NCBI RefSeq assembly: GCF_002973525.1
Contig: NZ_PVEN01000004.1
Location: 62,001 to 126,000, forward strand
Length of the DNA stretch: 64,000 nt
Origin: Paraburkholderia sp. BL21I4N1
Lineage (GTDB): Bacteria > Pseudomonadota > Gammaproteobacteria > Burkholderiales > Burkholderiaceae
Reading direction: 5' to 3'
The translations under genes and the position numbers were made by a program. How positions within the stretch are numbered: position 1 is the first letter of the stretch; each line of letters begins with the position of its first letter. The notes beneath the pieces are model-generated. The model was given only the letters and a program-made list of their open reading frames with translations, did no database searches and had not been told where the DNA came from. This document shows positions 53,783 through 64,000 of this stretch, one piece after another.

Positions 53783-53984
53783 TCTAAGCGTACCGGGCCT
53801 CACGATGTCACCTCGCAGCAATGGGGGTGCCGTATGGTCCCATATGGACTGCGTCATATTGACGACACGCGTCGATTACAGCGTAGAATTTATAACATTC
53901 AAAATGTCATAACAACGTCATCATACTGTGAGAATTTCCGAGCGTCTTTCCGCCTCTCTTCCTGACATTCCATTCTCGCTGCCG

Positions 53985-56048
53985 ATGTCCATCCGCTACC
54001 CCCTCTTGAATCGCGAGCTGGGCATTCTGGGTTTCAACGAGCGTGTGTTGGCACAAGCCGCCGACCCTGCCGTCCCTTTGCTCGAACGCCTGCGCTTCAT
54101 CTGCATCACCAGTAGCAATCTCGACGAATTTTTCGAAGTCCGCATGGCCGGACTGCAGGAACAGATGCGCGACAATCCCGGCGCACTGTCGCCGGACGGC
54201 ATGTCGCTGCAACACGTGTACGACCTCGTGGTCGAGCGCGCACAGAAGCTCGTGCATCGTCAGTACACGATGCTGCACGACACGGTGCTGACCGCGCTCG
54301 AACAGGAGGGCATCTATTTTCACGGCACCGAAGCGTGGAACGAAGCGCAGACCGAATGGGCGCGCAACTACTTCTTCGACGAATTGCTGCCGGTGCTCAC
54401 GCCGATCGGTCTCGATCCGGCTCATCCGTTTCCGCGCGTGCTCAACAAGAGCCTGAACTTCGTCGTCGAACTCGAAGGCAAGGACGCGTTCGGTCGTCAG
54501 GCAATGATGGGCATCGTGCAAGCACCGCGCGCGCTGCCGCGGCTCGTGCGCATGCCGCAGAATCTGTCGGGCTATCCGCACGGCTTCGTGCTGCTGAGCT
54601 CGCTGCTGCAACGTTTTGTCGGCGAGCTGTTTCCGAATCTGGTGGTGCGCAGCTGCAATCAGTTTCGCATCACGCGCAATAGCGAACTGTTCGTCGACGA
54701 AGACGAAATCACCAATCTGCGCGTCGCGTTGCAGGGCGAATTGCCGGCGCGCCATCTGGGTAATGCGGTACGGCTCGAAGTGTCGGCGGAAACGCCGTCG
54801 CATGTGGTGCGGCGTCTGCTCGACGAAAGCGATCTGTCCGATAAAGACTGCTACTACGCCGACGGCCCCGTCAATCTGGTACGACTGATGCAATTGCCGG
54901 AGATGGTGGACCGGCCCGATCTGAAATTCGTCCCGCATATTCCGGCGATTCCAGCGCAGGTCGCCAACAGCGCCAGCCTGTTCGACGTGATCGATCAGGG
55001 CGACGTGCTGCTGCATCATCCGTACGAGAGCTTTCAGCCGGTGCTGGAACTGCTGTTGCAGGCCGCCAAAGATCCGAACGTGATGGCGATCAAGCAGACC
55101 ATTTACCGCACCGGCACCGACTCGCCGCTAATGGACGCGCTGATGCAAGCCGCGCGCAACGGCAAGGAAGTCACGGTGGTGGTCGAATTGCTCGCGCGCT
55201 TCGACGAGGAAACCAACATCAACTGGGCGTCGCAGCTCGAAGCGGTGGGCGCGCACGTCGTCTACGGCGTGGTGGGCCACAAGTGCCACGCGAAGATGAT
55301 GCTGATCGTGCGGCGCGCGTCGTCGGGCGGCAAGACCACGCTGAAGCGTTACGTGCACCTGGGCACGGGCAACTATCATCCGCGCACGGCGCGTCTGTAC
55401 ACCGACTTCGGCCTGATGACCGCCGACCAGAAAATCTGCGAAGACGTGCATCACGTGTTCCAGCAATTGACCGGCATTGGCGGCGAGTTGAAGCTGCACG
55501 AGTTGTGGCAATCGCCGTTCACGCTGCATCCGAAACTGGTCGAAGCGATTCGCGCCGAAGCCGAGCATGCGCGGGCCGGCAAGAAAGCGCGCATCGTCGC
55601 GAAGATGAACGCGCTGCTCGAACCGACCGTGATCGCCGAGCTATACGAAGCGTCGCAGGCCGGCGTGAAGATCGATCTGATCGTGCGTGGCGTGTGTTCG
55701 TTGCAGCCGGGCGTGGCGGGTCTGTCGGAGAACATCACGGTGCGCTCGATCGTCGGGCGCTTTCTCGAACATCACCGCATTTTCTATTTCTACGACGGCG
55801 GCAAGGAGCAGGTTTATCTGTCGAGCGCCGACTGGATGGACCGCAACTTCTTCCGGCGCGTGGAAGTGGCGTTCCCGATCAACAATCGTCGGCTGAAGCG
55901 GCGTGTGATCGCCGAAGGTCTGTCGGCGTTCCTCGGCGACAACCAGTCCGCGTGGTTGATGCAGAGCGACGGTCACTATCGTCGCCGGCGTCCGGGCAAA
56001 TCGTCGCGCAACGCGCAGATGAGTCTGCTCGGCAAGTTCTGTTCTTGA
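53985..56048 (+). CDS. ppk1: Polyphosphate kinase 1
   Basis: 687 residues from the ATG at 53985, preferred to a GTG at 53928. N-terminus LLNRELGILGFNERVLAQA, then FICITSSNLDEFFEVRMAGL, KQTIYRTGTDSP and KCHAKMMLIVRR, and YVHLGTGNYHPRTARLYTD with the phospho-histidine region. It makes polyphosphate reversibly from ATP at the membrane. Ends in a strong terminator. Length normal for the family. Confidence 0.97.
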   Translation: MSIRYPLLNRELGILGFNERVLAQAADPAVPLLERLRFICITSSNLDEFFEVRMAGLQEQMRDNPGALSPDGMSLQHVYDLVVERAQKLVHRQYTMLHDTVLTALEQEGIYFHGTEAWNEAQTEWARNYFFDELLPVLTPIGLDPAHPFPRVLNKSLNFVVELEGKDAFGRQAMMGIVQAPRALPRLVRMPQNLSGYPHGFVLLSSLLQRFVGELFPNLVVRSCNQFRITRNSELFVDEDEITNLRVALQGELPARHLGNAVRLEVSAETPSHVVRRLLDESDLSDKDCYYADGPVNLVRLMQLPEMVDRPDLKFVPHIPAIPAQVANSASLFDVIDQGDVLLHHPYESFQPVLELLLQAAKDPNVMAIKQTIYRTGTDSPLMDALMQAARNGKEVTVVVELLARFDEETNINWASQLEAVGAHVVYGVVGHKCHAKMMLIVRRASSGGKTTLKRYVHLGTGNYHPRTARLYTDFGLMTADQKICEDVHHVFQQLTGIGGELKLHELWQSPFTLHPKLVEAIRAEAEHARAGKKARIVAKMNALLEPTVIAELYEASQAGVKIDLIVRGVCSLQPGVAGLSENITVRSIVGRFLEHHRIFYFYDGGKEQVYLSSADWMDRNFFRRVEVAFPINNRRLKRRVIAEGLSAFLGDNQSAWLMQSDGHYRRRRPGKSSRNAQMSLLGKFCS

Positions 56049-56074
56049 TACCTGCTTCTCCGGAAATAAAAAAA

Positions 56075-56104
56075 CCGCCTGAATTCACTCAGGCGGTTTT
56101 TTTT
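56075..56104. terminator. Terminator after ppk1
   Basis: CCGCCTGA and TCAGGCGG stem, A-run before and eight T after; serves the convergent phoR as well. Confidence 0.95.
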
Positions 56105-56137
56105 CGGGCCGACGCGAAACACGCCGCGGCTACACCC

Positions 56138-57451
56138 TCAAGCCGGTGCCGGATGCCGACGCGCCGTGCGATACACCGGAAAGCGCACAGTGAACGTGCT
56201 GCCACGCCCTTCCTCGCTCTTCACGTCCAGTTGCGCATCGTGCCGCTGCAACACATGCTTGACGATCGCGAGACCGAGACCCGTCCCACCCGTGTCGCGC
56301 GAGCGGCTGCGATCCACACGATAAAAGCGCTCGGTCAACCGCGGAATGTCGGCCGCCGGAATGCCCAGCCCGCTGTCCGTGACCGAGAACACCGCGCAAC
56401 CGCCCGCGGCATGCCAGTTCACCTTGATCGCGCCGCCGTCCGGCGTATAACGAATCGCGTTCGTAACGAGATTGCCCAGCGCGCTGAGAATTTCCGTCTC
56501 GACGCCGGTGACGGTCAGCCCCTCGTCGGCGTCGAAACTGATCTTGTGATGGTCGCTCGACAGATTTTCGGCGTCGTCCCGCAAGTGGCGAATCACCGCG
56601 CGCATGTCGATCATCTGATCGCTCGGCGGCTTGTTGTCGCCTTCGAGTTTGGCGAGCACCAGCAGGTCGTTGACGATATGCCGCATGCGCGACGCCTGCT
56701 GTTCCATCAGTTCGAGATAACGGCCACGCTCGGCTTCGCTCAACGGCAATTCACGCATGGTCTCGAGGAAACCGGAAAGCACCGTGAGCGGCGTCTTCAG
56801 TTCATGCGAGACATTGGCGACGAAGTCGCGCCGCATCGCGTCGGTCCGCTCCAGCTCGGTAATGTCTTGCGACAGCACCAGCTTGCGGTTCTCGCCGTAC
56901 GGAAACACCTGCACCGACAGCACGTTCTGCCGCTTCTCACCCATGCCGCGCATGATCAGCATCTGCTCGTAGCGCTGCGAATTCAGGTAGCGGACAAAGT
57001 CGGGCTGACGCACCAGATGCGTGATGTGCTGGCGCAGATCGCGCTTCGCGTCGAGACCGAAATGAAGTTCGGAGATCGCATTGCACCACTCGATCTGATC
57101 GTGATCGTCGAGCATGGCAACGCCGTTCGGCGATGCCTGAATGGCCTGAATGAACCGTGAATGCTGCTGCTCGACCTGACGCACCTGCGCATGCCAGCGC
57201 TTCGCGAGCTTATGCAGACGGTAGTAGATTTCGCCCCAGATGCCGGGGGCGCTCGGCACTTCGCCGTACACCGGCGCGTCGAGCAGGCGCCACAGGCGCT
57301 GCTTGTGAAACGTGCTGAAGAAGCTCTGCGCGAGCAGCATGACGATCGCGAGGACGAGCGCTGACTTGACGTTCACGAGTGCGCCGACCGCCGCGCACAG
57401 AACAGCCAGCAGCACGATCGACACGATGGAGCGCGCCCAGATGATGTTCAT
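56138..57451 (-). CDS. phoR: Phosphate-regulon sensor kinase PhoR
   Basis: 437 residues. Two N-terminal membrane helices (about 7-24 and 28-46) without a large periplasmic domain, a PAS-like domain (95-200, FIQAIQASPNGVAMLDD), the phospho-accepting His216 in FVANVSHELKTPL, and the ATPase part with NLVTNAIRYTP, DSGLGIP and GGTGLGLAI. It phosphorylates PhoB when phosphate is low, with PhoU and the Pst complex as input. It is last of the leftward Pho set. Confidence 0.96.
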   Translation of the reverse strand: MNIIWARSIVSIVLLAVLCAAVGALVNVKSALVLAIVMLLAQSFFSTFHKQRLWRLLDAPVYGEVPSAPGIWGEIYYRLHKLAKRWHAQVRQVEQQHSRFIQAIQASPNGVAMLDDHDQIEWCNAISELHFGLDAKRDLRQHITHLVRQPDFVRYLNSQRYEQMLIMRGMGEKRQNVLSVQVFPYGENRKLVLSQDITELERTDAMRRDFVANVSHELKTPLTVLSGFLETMRELPLSEAERGRYLELMEQQASRMRHIVNDLLVLAKLEGDNKPPSDQMIDMRAVIRHLRDDAENLSSDHHKISFDADEGLTVTGVETEILSALGNLVTNAIRYTPDGGAIKVNWHAAGGCAVFSVTDSGLGIPAADIPRLTERFYRVDRSRSRDTGGTGLGLAIVKHVLQRHDAQLDVKSEEGRGSTFTVRFPVYRTARRHPAPA

Positions 57452-57608
57452 GTTCTAGCGATCGAAGAGAAAAGCGTACGCGCCGGAATGGGAGAATGAA
57501 TAACGCGGCGACTAGCGTGAAGAAGATGAAATATCCGACGTTGCTGATGCCGGTGGCGCGCCAGAACGCTAACGGACTACGCGTTCCAACCTCACCACCG
57601 CCGGAGCA

Positions 57609-58310
57609 TCAGGCGCTCTTCGCAAGCCGGTAGCCGCTGCCGCGAACCGTCTCAATCATAGCATCGCAACCCGCCGGTTTCAGTGCCGCGCGCAGGCGCT
57701 TGATATGCACGTCGACCGTGCGTTCCTCGACGAACACGTGGTCACCCCAAACCTGATCGAGCAGCTGCGTGCGGCTATGCACGCGCTCCGGGTGCGTCAT
57801 GAAGAAGTGCAGCAGGCGGAATTCCGTCGGGCCGAGATCGAGCTTGATCTCACTGCCTTCGGCGTGCGCGGCCACCCGGTGCGTCGCCGGATCGAGCTTC
57901 AGGCCGTTGATCGCCACCAGATCTTCGGTGAGCTGCGGCGCGCGGCGGCGCAACACCGCCTTGATCCGCGCCATCAGTTCCTTTGGCGAAAACGGCTTGG
58001 TGACGTAATCGTCCGCGCCGATTTCGAGGCCCAGCACTTTGTCCTGCTCATCGCCACGCGCGGTCAGCATGATGATCGGAATATGCTTGGTGCGTTCGTT
58101 GTTGCGCAGGTCGCGCGCGAACGCGATGCCGGATTTACCCGGCAACATCCAGTCGAGCAGGACCAGATCGGGCAACACGTCGCTGATCAGGTTCTGCGCC
58201 TGCTCCGCGTTGTACGCGCGAATCGGGCAGTGTCCGGCGTGTTGAAGATTGACCGAAATCAATTCGGAAATGGCGGGCTCATCTTCAATGACGAGAATGC
58301 TGCTGGGCAT
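57609..58310 (-). CDS. phoB: Phosphate-regulon response regulator PhoB
   Basis: 233 residues from the ATG at 58310; a GTG 6 bp upstream is possible. Receiver domain with Asp53 in LVLLDWMLPG, Lys in YVTKPFSPKELMARI, then an OmpR-type winged helix (PTEFRLLHFFMTHPERVHSR, RTVDVHIKRLRAALKPAG). It binds Pho boxes such as the one before pstS. The 158-bp gap to phoR holds no gene. Confidence 0.97.
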   Translation of the reverse strand: MPSSILVIEDEPAISELISVNLQHAGHCPIRAYNAEQAQNLISDVLPDLVLLDWMLPGKSGIAFARDLRNNERTKHIPIIMLTARGDEQDKVLGLEIGADDYVTKPFSPKELMARIKAVLRRRAPQLTEDLVAINGLKLDPATHRVAAHAEGSEIKLDLGPTEFRLLHFFMTHPERVHSRTQLLDQVWGDHVFVEERTVDVHIKRLRAALKPAGCDAMIETVRGSGYRLAKSA

Positions 58311-58336
58311 CGGCACCTCTGGTCCTTATCTCTGGA

Positions 58337-59041
58337 TTAGCTGAGTGCTTCGCGTTCGAGCGCGTCGCGCGACTTGTGCCGCACGTCGGTGCCCTTGACG
58401 ATGTAAATGATGAATTCCGCGATGTTCTTCGCGTGGTCGCCGATCCGTTCGATCGCCTTGGCGATGAACAGGAAATCGAGGCCCACGGAAATGGAACGCG
58501 GATCTTCCGTCATATACGAGATCAGCTTGCGCACGAAAGCGCGGAATTCCTCGTCGATCGCTTTGTCGTCGCGCACGATCTGTGCGGCGGCAACCGTGTC
58601 CAGACGCGCGAACGCGTCCAGTGCGCGGCGCAGGATCGACACCGCCATTTCGCCCGACAGCTTGATCTCGGCGATATTGATGGTGCGCGACGCGCCGTCT
58701 TCCATCAGACGCTTGGTGCGCTTGGCGATTTTTTCGGCTTCGTCGCCGGCGCGCTCGAGGTTCGTGATGGTCTTCGAGATCGCGATCAGCAAACGCAGAT
58801 CACGCGCGGCCGGCTGACGGCGCGCGATGATGTTGCTGCACTCTTCGTCGATATCGACTTCCATCTGGTTCAGGCGAGCTTCGGCGGCGATCACCTGCTC
58901 GGCGATATCGAGGTCGAATTCGTTGAGTGCCTGCATGGCATGGACGATCTGCGATTCGACGAGGCCGCCCATTTCGAGCACCTTCGAGGAAACCAGATTC
59001 AGATCGGCGTCGAACTGGCTGGACAGGTGTTTGTCGGACAT
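58337..59041 (-). CDS. phoU: Phosphate transport regulator PhoU
   Basis: 234 residues. Two repeated three-helix units; each keeps the metal-binding E/DxxxD stretches (EVDIDEECSNIIARRQPAARDLR and KAIDEEFRAFVRKLISYMTED), and KAIERIGDHAKNIAE near the end. It links the Pst transporter to PhoR and restrains signalling when phosphate is enough. Normal length. Confidence 0.97.
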   Translation of the reverse strand: MSDKHLSSQFDADLNLVSSKVLEMGGLVESQIVHAMQALNEFDLDIAEQVIAAEARLNQMEVDIDEECSNIIARRQPAARDLRLLIAISKTITNLERAGDEAEKIAKRTKRLMEDGASRTINIAEIKLSGEMAVSILRRALDAFARLDTVAAAQIVRDDKAIDEEFRAFVRKLISYMTEDPRSISVGLDFLFIAKAIERIGDHAKNIAEFIIYIVKGTDVRHKSRDALEREALS

Positions 59042-59070
59042 GTCGTACTCCGTTGTTTTGGCTTGGCGGC

Positions 59071-59919
59071 TTAGCCGAAGCGGCCAGTGATGTAGTCCTC
59101 GGTTTCCTTGCGGACCGGCTTGATGAAGATCTTTTCGGTGTCGCCGAATTCGATCAGTTCACCGAGGTACATGTAGGCAGTGTAGTCCGAACAGCGTGCC
59201 GCCTGTTGCATGTTATGCGTGACGATCACCACCGTGTAATCGCTCTTCAGTTCGGCGATCAGCTCTTCGATACGACCGGTCGAGATCGGGTCGAGCGCGG
59301 AGCACGGTTCGTCGAGCAACAGCACTTCAGGGCGAATCGCGATGCCGCGCGCGATACACAGACGCTGCTGTTGACCGCCGGACAGACCGTAGCCGCTCTG
59401 GCCGAGCTTGTCCTTCACTTCGTTCCACAACGCCGCCTTGGTCAGCGCCCACTCGACGCGGTCGTCCATTTCCGAGCGCGGCAGCGTTTCGAACATCTTC
59501 ACACCGAACGCGATGTTGTCGTAGATCGACATTGGAAATGGCGTCGGCTTCTGGAACACCATGCCGATCCGCGCGCGCAGCAGCGAAATGTCGCGCTTGG
59601 AGGTCAGCAGGTTTTCGCCGTCCATCAGGATCTCGCCTTCGGCGCGTTGTTCCGGATACAGCGCATACATCTTGTTCAGCGTGCGCAGCAAGGTCGACTT
59701 GCCGCAACCCGACGGGCCGATGAACGCGGTCACCTTGCCTTCGGGAATCGCCAGGTTGATGTTCTTCAGCGCGTGATACTTGCCGTAGAAGAAGTTCAGA
59801 TCGTTGATCTCGATCTTCGGACGGTTCGACGCCTGATTCTGGCCGCTTTGAGCGGGATCGAAGCCGGCGGGCGCAGTCGGACGCACGGTCGGATTGAGTT
59901 GAGTTTCTGCCATATTCAT
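59071..59919 (-). CDS. pstB: Phosphate ABC transporter ATP-binding protein PstB
   Basis: 282 residues; an ATG two codons inside is an alternative. Walker [10 protein letters not shown] (68-76), Q-loop [14 protein letters not shown], signature [11 protein letters not shown], Walker [13 protein letters not shown] and switch His in [12 protein letters not shown]. The N-terminal 35 residues are extra and disordered. Drives phosphate import with PstC and PstA. Confidence 0.97.
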   Translation of the reverse strand: MNMAETQLNPTVRPTAPAGFDPAQSGQNQASNRPKIEINDLNFFYGKYHALKNINLAIPEGKVTAFIGPSGCGKSTLLRTLNKMYALYPEQRAEGEILMDGENLLTSKRDISLLRARIGMVFQKPTPFPMSIYDNIAFGVKMFETLPRSEMDDRVEWALTKAALWNEVKDKLGQSGYGLSGGQQQRLCIARGIAIRPEVLLLDEPCSALDPISTGRIEELIAELKSDYTVVIVTHNMQQAARCSDYTAYMYLGELIEFGDTEKIFIKPVRKETEDYITGRFG

Positions 59920-59936
59920 CGGATTACACTCCGCCC

Positions 59937-60833
59937 TTACTTATTCGTGAAGATCGTGCGCGCGAGGACATTCAATCCCAGCACCGCGAGCGTGATCAGG
60001 AAGACGCCGGCCCACGCGAGTGATTGCCACTGCGCGAACGGGCTCATCGCAAACTTGTAGATCGTGACCGGCAGGTTCGCGACCGGTTGGCCCATGTCCC
60101 ATGAGAAGAACTGGTTGGACAGCGCCGTGAACAGCAGCGGCGCGGTTTCGCCGGCGATCCGTGCGACGCCGAGCAGCACACCGGTGACAATACCTGCAAT
60201 CGATGCCTTCAGCGTGATCGACAGCACCATCTTCCACTTCGGCGTGCCGAGCGCGAAGGCCGCTTCACGCAGCGCATTCGGCACCAGCTTCAGCATGTTT
60301 TCGGTGGTGCGGATCACGATCGGAATCTGCAGCAACGCGAGCGCGAATACGCCGGCCCAGCCGCTGAAGTGACCCATCTTCGCGACGACCAACGCGTAGA
60401 CGAACAGGCCGACCACGATCGACGGCGCCGACAGCAGAATGTCGTTGATGAAACGCGTGATGCTCGCGAGCCAGCCCTTCTGACCATATTCGGCGAGATA
60501 GACGCCGGCCAGAATCCCGATCGGTGTGCCGACGAAAGTTGCCAGTCCAACCAGCATCAAGCTGCCGACGATCGCATTGGCGAGACCACCGCCATCGGTG
60601 TTCGGCGGCGGCGTCGATTGCGTGAACAGCTCCACCGACAAACCGCCGATCCCCAGACGCAGCGTCGTATAGAGAATCCACACGAGCCACAGCAGGCCGA
60701 AACCCATCGCGGCGAGCGACATGGTCAGCGCAACGGCGTTCTTGAAGCGGCGGCGTCCTTGCAGACGCACGCGCATGGCTTCGAGCGCGACGGCGTCGTG
60801 CGAACCCGGCATATTCAGAGTGGGCTGGCTCAT
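59937..60833 (-). CDS. pstA: Phosphate ABC transporter permease PstA
   Basis: 298 residues with six predicted membrane helices. The EAA-like loop is present at [19 protein letters not shown], for coupling with PstB. Its start overlaps the pstC stop (ATGA). Confidence 0.96.
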   Translation of the reverse strand: MSQPTLNMPGSHDAVALEAMRVRLQGRRRFKNAVALTMSLAAMGFGLLWLVWILYTTLRLGIGGLSVELFTQSTPPPNTDGGGLANAIVGSLMLVGLATFVGTPIGILAGVYLAEYGQKGWLASITRFINDILLSAPSIVVGLFVYALVVAKMGHFSGWAGVFALALLQIPIVIRTTENMLKLVPNALREAAFALGTPKWKMVLSITLKASIAGIVTGVLLGVARIAGETAPLLFTALSNQFFSWDMGQPVANLPVTIYKFAMSPFAQWQSLAWAGVFLITLAVLGLNVLARTIFTNK

Positions 60834-61831
60834 TTCGCGCCCTCCCCTTTTTCGAGGCGAAGCAGCATGAACTTGGAGATGGCCAGCACGATGAAAGTGA
60901 TCACGAACAGAATCAGGCCGAGTTCCATCAGCGCCGACGTATGCAGGCCCGGATCCGCTTCGGCGAATTCGTTGGCGAGCGCCGACGTGATGCTGTTGCC
61001 CGGCGAAAACAGCGAGACGTTATCGAGCAGATTGGTGTTGCCGATCACGAACGTGACCGCCATCGTCTCGCCGAGCGCGCGGCCGAGGCCGAGCATCACG
61101 CCGCCGATCACGCCGCTCTTGGTGAAGGGCAGCACGATCTTCCACATCACTTCCCACGTCGTGCAGCCGATGCCGTACGCCGATTCCTTCAGCAACACCG
61201 GCGTGACTTCGAACACGTCGCGCATGACCGACGCGATGTACGGAATGATCATGATGGCGAGAATCACGCCCGCGCACAGAATGCCGATGCCGATCGGGGC
61301 GCCCTGAAACAACGCGCCCACGAACGGAATGCCGCCGAGCACAGCGCCGAGCGGCTTTTCGAACCACTCCGCGAAGATCGGCGCGAACACCAGCAGACCC
61401 CACATGCCGTACACGATCGACGGAATCGCGGCGAGCAGTTCGATCGCGATACCGAGCGGACGCCGCAGCCAGGCCGGTGCGAGTTCGGTCAGAAAGAGCG
61501 CGATGCCGAAGCTGACGGGCACCGCGATGATGAGAGCAATGAGGGACGTGGCGATCGTGCCGTAGATCGGCACCAGTGCGCCGAACTGCTTGCTGGGTGG
61601 ATCCCAGTCCGCGGTCCACAGGAAGCTGAGACCGAATTGTTTGATCGACGGCATGGACGCGACGATCAGCGAAACGATGATGCCGCCGAGCAGCAACAGC
61701 GTGATGATGGCGGCGAGGCGCGCGAGGCCGCCGAAGATCACGTCGCCGGCACGGCTGGGCGCTTTCTGCTGCGAGGCGCTGCCGGGCGGGGTCGAGCGCG
61801 AGGCGCCAGACGCTAATTGGATATCGGACAT
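60830..61831 (-). CDS. pstC: Phosphate ABC transporter permease PstC
   Basis: 333 residues from the ATG at 61831, which has AGGCTCTC upstream; a further in-frame ATG at 61912 lies inside a hairpin and is less likely. About six or seven membrane helices, with [20 protein letters not shown] as the coupling loop. Works with PstA as the channel. Confidence 0.96.
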   Translation of the reverse strand: MSDIQLASGASRSTPPGSASQQKAPSRAGDVIFGGLARLAAIITLLLLGGIIVSLIVASMPSIKQFGLSFLWTADWDPPSKQFGALVPIYGTIATSLIALIIAVPVSFGIALFLTELAPAWLRRPLGIAIELLAAIPSIVYGMWGLLVFAPIFAEWFEKPLGAVLGGIPFVGALFQGAPIGIGILCAGVILAIMIIPYIASVMRDVFEVTPVLLKESAYGIGCTTWEVMWKIVLPFTKSGVIGGVMLGLGRALGETMAVTFVIGNTNLLDNVSLFSPGNSITSALANEFAEADPGLHTSALMELGLILFVITFIVLAISKFMLLRLEKGEGAK

Positions 61832-61910
61832 GAGAGCCTGATGGACCTGTTTCCAGTTGCCGTTCGACACTTGTCGTGCGGCGGTAATGCCGTTATGCGG
61901 GGTCAATGCC

Positions 61911-61940
61911 ATTGGCCGTCCTCAACCGGGGACGGCCAAT
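61911..61940 (-). promoter_or_regulatory. Hairpin between pstS and pstC
   Basis: ATTGGCCGTCC pairs perfectly with GGACGGCCAAT across an 8-base loop, with no T-run after. Likely slows 3' decay or gives partial termination after pstS, so that binding protein exceeds permease. Confidence 0.75.
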
Positions 61941-61982
61941 GTGTGGCGAGAAGCTAGTGCCTCTCGCTTGGCTTACTGTCGC

Positions 61983-63014
61983 TTACTCGGCGATTGCCTT
62001 GCCCGAAGCGTCTTTCACTTTCGACTTCCACTGCGAACGGATTTCAGCCGTCACCGAATCCGGCAGCGAGATGTAGTCCAGATCGTTTGCAGCCTGGGTG
62101 CCGTTCTTGAACGCCCAGTCGAAGAACTTCAGCGTTTCCGTGCCTTGCGCCGGCTTTTCCTGCGCCGTGTGCAGCAGCACGAACGTTGCGCCGACGACCG
62201 GCCATGCGTCCTTGCCCGGCTCGTTCGTCAGGATCTGATAGAACGACTTCGACCAGTCCGCGCCCGCTGCCGCTGCCTTGAACGTTTCCGTCTTCGGCTC
62301 GACCACGGCGCCCGACGAGTTCTTCAACGCGGTGTACGTCATGTGGTTCTGCTTGGCGTACGCCCATTCCACATAGCCGATTGCGCCCGGCAGACGTTGC
62401 ACGAAGGCGGCGACGCCGTCGTTGCCCTTGCCGCCCGTACCCGTCGGCCAGCTGACCGTTGCGCCTTCACCGACCTTAGCCTTCCAGTCTGCGTTGACCT
62501 TCGACAGGTAGTTCGTCCAGATGAAGCTGGTGCCCGAACCGTCGGCGCGGCGAACCACGGCGATATCGGTATCCGGCAGCTTGACCTTCGGGTTCAACGC
62601 GGCGATCGCCGGGTCATTCCACTTCTTGATCTTGCCCAGGTAGATGTCGCCGAGCACTTCGCCCGACAACGTCAGATCGCCAGCCTTCACGCCCGGCACG
62701 TTGACCACCGGCACCACGCCGCCAACCACCGTCGGGAACTGGAACAGACCTGCCTTCGCGAGTTCGTCGTCCTTCAGGGGAGCGTCCGAACCGGCGAAAT
62801 CGACAGTCTTCGCTTCGATCTGCTTGATACCACCCGACGAACCGATACCCTGGTAGTTGACCTTGCCGCCGCCGGTCTTTTGATAGGCGTCAGCCCACTT
62901 CGTATAAATCGGTGCTGCGAAGGTGCTGCCCGCGCCGGTGATGTCTGCGGCTTGCGCTGCGATCGCGAAAAGCGCGCCAGCGACGCCAGCGAACACGGTG
63001 TGCATCAATTTCAT
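61983..63014 (-). CDS. pstS: Phosphate-binding protein PstS
   Basis: 343 residues from the ATG at 63014 with GGAGAG upstream. Signal peptide ([20 protein letters not shown], cut near AQAA), then the binding motifs [30 protein letters not shown] and [15 protein letters not shown], and [16 protein letters not shown]. Periplasmic phosphate receptor. First gene of the leftward operon under a Pho box. Confidence 0.97.
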   Translation of the reverse strand: MKLMHTVFAGVAGALFAIAAQAADITGAGSTFAAPIYTKWADAYQKTGGGKVNYQGIGSSGGIKQIEAKTVDFAGSDAPLKDDELAKAGLFQFPTVVGGVVPVVNVPGVKAGDLTLSGEVLGDIYLGKIKKWNDPAIAALNPKVKLPDTDIAVVRRADGSGTSFIWTNYLSKVNADWKAKVGEGATVSWPTGTGGKGNDGVAAFVQRLPGAIGYVEWAYAKQNHMTYTALKNSSGAVVEPKTETFKAAAAGADWSKSFYQILTNEPGKDAWPVVGATFVLLHTAQEKPAQGTETLKFFDWAFKNGTQAANDLDYISLPDSVTAEIRSQWKSKVKDASGKAIAE

Positions 63015-63080
63015 GAGACTCTCCAAGGTGTGAGCGGTGTGAGCGAATAACACGAACACCGCGAAGCTTAGGGTCTCTTT

Positions 63081-63119
63081 GTGACAGTAACGTGACTTAC
63101 CGTGAAACAGATGTGACAG
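63081..63119 (-). promoter_or_regulatory. Tandem Pho boxes upstream of pstS
   Basis: On the minus strand, CTGTCACATCTGTTTCAC is followed by AAGTCAC and CTGTCAC; four TCAC half-sites are spaced 11, 10 and 11 bases apart, as PhoB needs. They lie 67-105 bases ahead of the pstS start. Confidence 0.85.
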
Positions 63120-63285
63120 TAGGATTACGAGCGTGAAAGGCGTTTTGACGGAGGAAGTGCCGATTTGACGGAATTGCCGACGCGCTTCTGAAGATTAGGC
63201 GAAAAAGATGGGGCGCGAACGTTTGCGTATCGTGCGGATGGGTCTGACGCCGGGTCTTGCTGCTTTGCCGAAGTCGTAAACGGTC

Positions 63286-63319
63286 AGCGGCGGAGCGACC
63301 TTGCGATCGCCCCGCCGCT
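63286..63319. terminator. GC-rich stem-loop after glmM
   Basis: AGCGGCGGAGCGA and TCGCCCCGCCGCT form a 12-bp stem with one mismatch. No T-run follows, so termination is uncertain. The other bases of 63120-63337 hold nothing I recognise. Confidence 0.5.
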
Positions 63320-63337
63320 GCTTGACGCAAGCCGAGT

Positions 63338-64000
63338 TTAGGCCGTTGCCTGCTTGACCGCGCCGGCAATCGCTTCCGCGTGACGGATTGCGTCGTCGGC
63401 GTGTTCGGCTTCCACCATCACGCGCAGCACCGGTTCCGTGCCGGACGCGCGAATCAGCACGCGGCCGCGCCCGTTCAGCGCCTCCTCGGCATGGCCGATC
63501 GCGCGACGGATCGAGTCGCTGCCCTTCCAGTCTGCGTCGGGCTTCATCCGCACGTTGATCAGCTTTTGCGGGAACAGCGTGACGCCGTCGAGCAGATCGG
63601 CGAGCGTCTGCTCGCTACGCTTCATGGCGGCCAGCACGAGCAGCGCGGAGACGATGCCGTCGCCGGTCGAATGGCGGTCAAGGGAGAGAATATGGCCGGA
63701 GCCCTCGGCCCCGAGTTGCCAGCCGTGTTCGCGCAATTGTTCGAGCACGTAGCGGTCGCCCACCGCCGCACGGACGAACTTCACGCCGTCTCGTTGCAGC
63801 GCGACTTCGACCGCCATGTTCGTCATCAACGTGCCGACCGCGCCTTCCACCTTGCCGTCGGTCGCAACGCGGTCCTTGACGAGCACGTACAGCAATTCGT
63901 CGCCGTTATACAGCCGGCCGGCCGCGTCGACGATCTGCAGGCGGTCAGCGTCGCCGTCGAGCGCGATGCCAAGGTCGGCGTGATTCGCGCGCACCGCGCG
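63338..64000 (-). CDS. glmM: Phosphoglucosamine mutase GlmM, C-terminal part
   Basis: 221 residues, open to the window edge. The metal loop [12 protein letters not shown], the sugar-binding loop [18 protein letters not shown] and the phosphate-binding [15 protein letters not shown] are intact. Converts glucosamine-6-phosphate to glucosamine-1-phosphate for cell-wall precursors. The active-site Ser half lies outside the window. Confidence 0.96.
   Translation of the reverse strand, partial: RAVRANHADLGIALDGDADRLQIVDAAGRLYNGDELLYVLVKDRVATDGKVEGAVGTLMTNMAVEVALQRDGVKFVRAAVGDRYVLEQLREHGWQLGAEGSGHILSLDRHSTGDGIVSALLVLAAMKRSEQTLADLLDGVTLFPQKLINVRMKPDADWKGSDSIRRAIGHAEEALNGRGRVLIRASGTEPVLRVMVEAEHADDAIRHAEAIAGAVKQATA

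Noticed and set aside
52397..53965. A 522-codon plus-strand frame opposite ppx
   Set aside because: Shadow of the well-conserved ppx gene.

Overview
The window looks like a Burkholderiaceae chromosome, probably Burkholderia or Paraburkholderia. The basis is the high-GC core genes, the gene order glmM-pstS-pstC-pstA-pstB-phoU-phoB-phoR with divergent ppk and ppx, an OlsB-type acyltransferase and a SixA gene. The genus is an inference from gene order and protein wording, not from a search.

Four regions can be separated. (1) 1-9755 is the right end of a prophage: the end of a very large virion protein, a tailspike, a compact lysis cassette (membrane/coiled-coil protein, holin, GH24 endolysin, overlapping i-spanin and o-spanin), a secreted glycine-rich protein, and, on the other strand, an O-acyltransferase likely to act in lysogenic conversion, an SNF2-type helicase and a small coupled ORF. 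(2) 9756-50149 is a genomic island of about 40.3 kb bounded by a perfect 49-bp direct repeat that is the 3' part of a tRNA-Pro(UGG) gene. Neither copy is an intact tRNA, so the intact gene should lie left of the window and the prophage and island appear to be tandem insertions at one tRNA. (3) 50150-52140 is core chromosome with sixA and olsB. (4) 52157-64000 is the polyphosphate/phosphate regulon, read mostly leftward from a PhoB-box promoter in front of pstS, ending in the C-terminal part of glmM cut by the window edge.

The island is mosaic. From the left: an overlapping operon of a large serine recombinase and two ParB-like proteins; three membrane or tail-bearing proteins, one with a HEPN-like motif; a small resolvase; a KorA-like protein with five zinc-ribbon repeats; a type VI secretion cargo module (VgrG, a split M23-like peptidoglycan hydrolase with SH3 and EF-hand segments, a periplasmic candidate immunity protein, PAAR, DUF4087); a probable antiphage cluster (AAA ATPase, YaaC-like protein, FRG-domain protein, HEPN-like protein, HNH nuclease); a hexapeptide acetyltransferase; a secreted protein; a divergent FtsZ-like protein without a GTP-binding signature, with a divergent Xre regulator; a C39-like putative cysteine peptidase coupled to a small gene; decayed hydrolase fragments, an SDR with a MerR-type promoter, an IS630-like transposase, an HNH protein and membrane proteins. 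The right end carries the element core: Rep_trans-like initiator, winged-helix protein, AlpA and tyrosine integrase next to the repeat.

The best candidates for undescribed biology are the ATPase/YaaC/FRG/HEPN cluster (27-31.5 kb), the three-gene membrane/HEPN cluster (14.3-16.2 kb) and the FtsZ-like/Xre pair (34.2-35.6 kb). All functions given are by sequence reading only; no database search was run.
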